Assembly (NCBI GenBank): GCA_935421135.1
Contig: OW285194.1
Location: forward strand, 11,617,376 to 11,681,375
Length of the DNA: 64,000 nucleotides
Direction: 5' to 3'
From: Bugulina stolonifera
Lineage: Eukaryota > Bryozoa > Gymnolaemata > Cheilostomatida > Bugulidae
The notes under the pieces were generated by a model. The model did not search any database. It was given only the letters and a program-made list of their open reading frames with translations, and was not told the origin of the DNA. The position numbers and the translations under genes were made by a program. The stretch's first letter is position 1. The number at the start of each line of letters is the position of its first letter. Positions 63,901 to 64,000 of the stretch are shown here, piece by piece.

Positions 63901-64000
63901 CCTAATCTTACTCTCTATATTGTAGTTGAACAATCTAATGATGCAGTTATCCTCAAAACAGACTTGGTGACACTTTGTTATCAAACTTGTGCCTTTTTGA
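60987..64000. other. CARNMT1 intron 4 (incomplete)
   Basis: No match to the next expected CARNMT1 segment was found, so the intron is longer than 3 kb. An interrupted poly-G tract lies at 61231-61256. The small ORF at 62168-62362 is not part of the known family. Confidence 0.6.
61231..61256. repeat. Interrupted poly-G tract
   Basis: Nineteen G, one A, then six G. Possible quadruplex former on the transcript of CARNMT1 and a likely site of sequencing length error. Confidence 0.9.

Noticed and set aside
1..64000. CRISPR arrays, prokaryotic genes, rRNA or intact tRNA genes
   Set aside because: The tandem repeats lack spacers, the genes are all split metazoan genes, and no complete tRNA cloverleaf or rRNA block was found.

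Overview
The window is animal nuclear DNA. Its genes are split by GT-AG introns, the non-coding DNA is AT-rich, and there are many fold-back and TIR repeats. All six recognised genes are metazoan orthologues. A clear ROR/HR3-type nuclear receptor (NR1F) points to a bilaterian. The compact but intron-rich layout and the repeat style fit a non-vertebrate, probably marine, but I cannot name a phylum. Most ORFs longer than 60 codons are chance, so I built gene models by hand from protein similarity, splice sites and phase. The four models with both ends have total lengths divisible by three.

Layout. 1-3.5 kb: repeat-rich DNA (fold-backs, a TIR element, a tRNA-like relic) and a probable last exon of a + strand SAM-domain gene. 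4.26-10.86 kb (-): ZC3H14/Nab2, 16 exons, first exon not found. 15.07-22.18 kb (-): UGCG, ceramide glucosyltransferase, 9 exons, 408 aa. 22.84-25.83 kb (-): POLR2G/RPB7, 7 exons, 172 aa. 26.88-30.53 kb (+): MRPL4, 8 exons, 305 aa. 32.41-55.07 kb (-): ROR/HR3 receptor, 9 coding exons, 455 aa. 50.65-64 kb (+): CARNMT1, first four exons; the gene leaves the window on the right.

Relations. ZC3H14, UGCG and POLR2G are tandem on the minus strand. POLR2G and MRPL4 are head to head with about 1 kb between start codons. ROR and CARNMT1 are interleaved head to head: CARNMT1 exons 1-3 lie in ROR intron 1, and ROR coding exon 1 lies in CARNMT1 intron 3. These are housekeeping genes plus one developmental receptor; I see no shared pathway and no operon.

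Most unusual signals: the interleaved ROR/CARNMT1 5' ends; four tandem repeats placed directly 3' of a 5' splice site, one of which copies the splice site itself about nine times; a 1.42-kb Tc1-like element that is an inverted duplication of its own 3' half; a 271-bp GC-rich element with perfect 17-bp TIRs; and RS/RD-repeat exons inside ZC3H14. I found no convincing new enzymatic or defence system.
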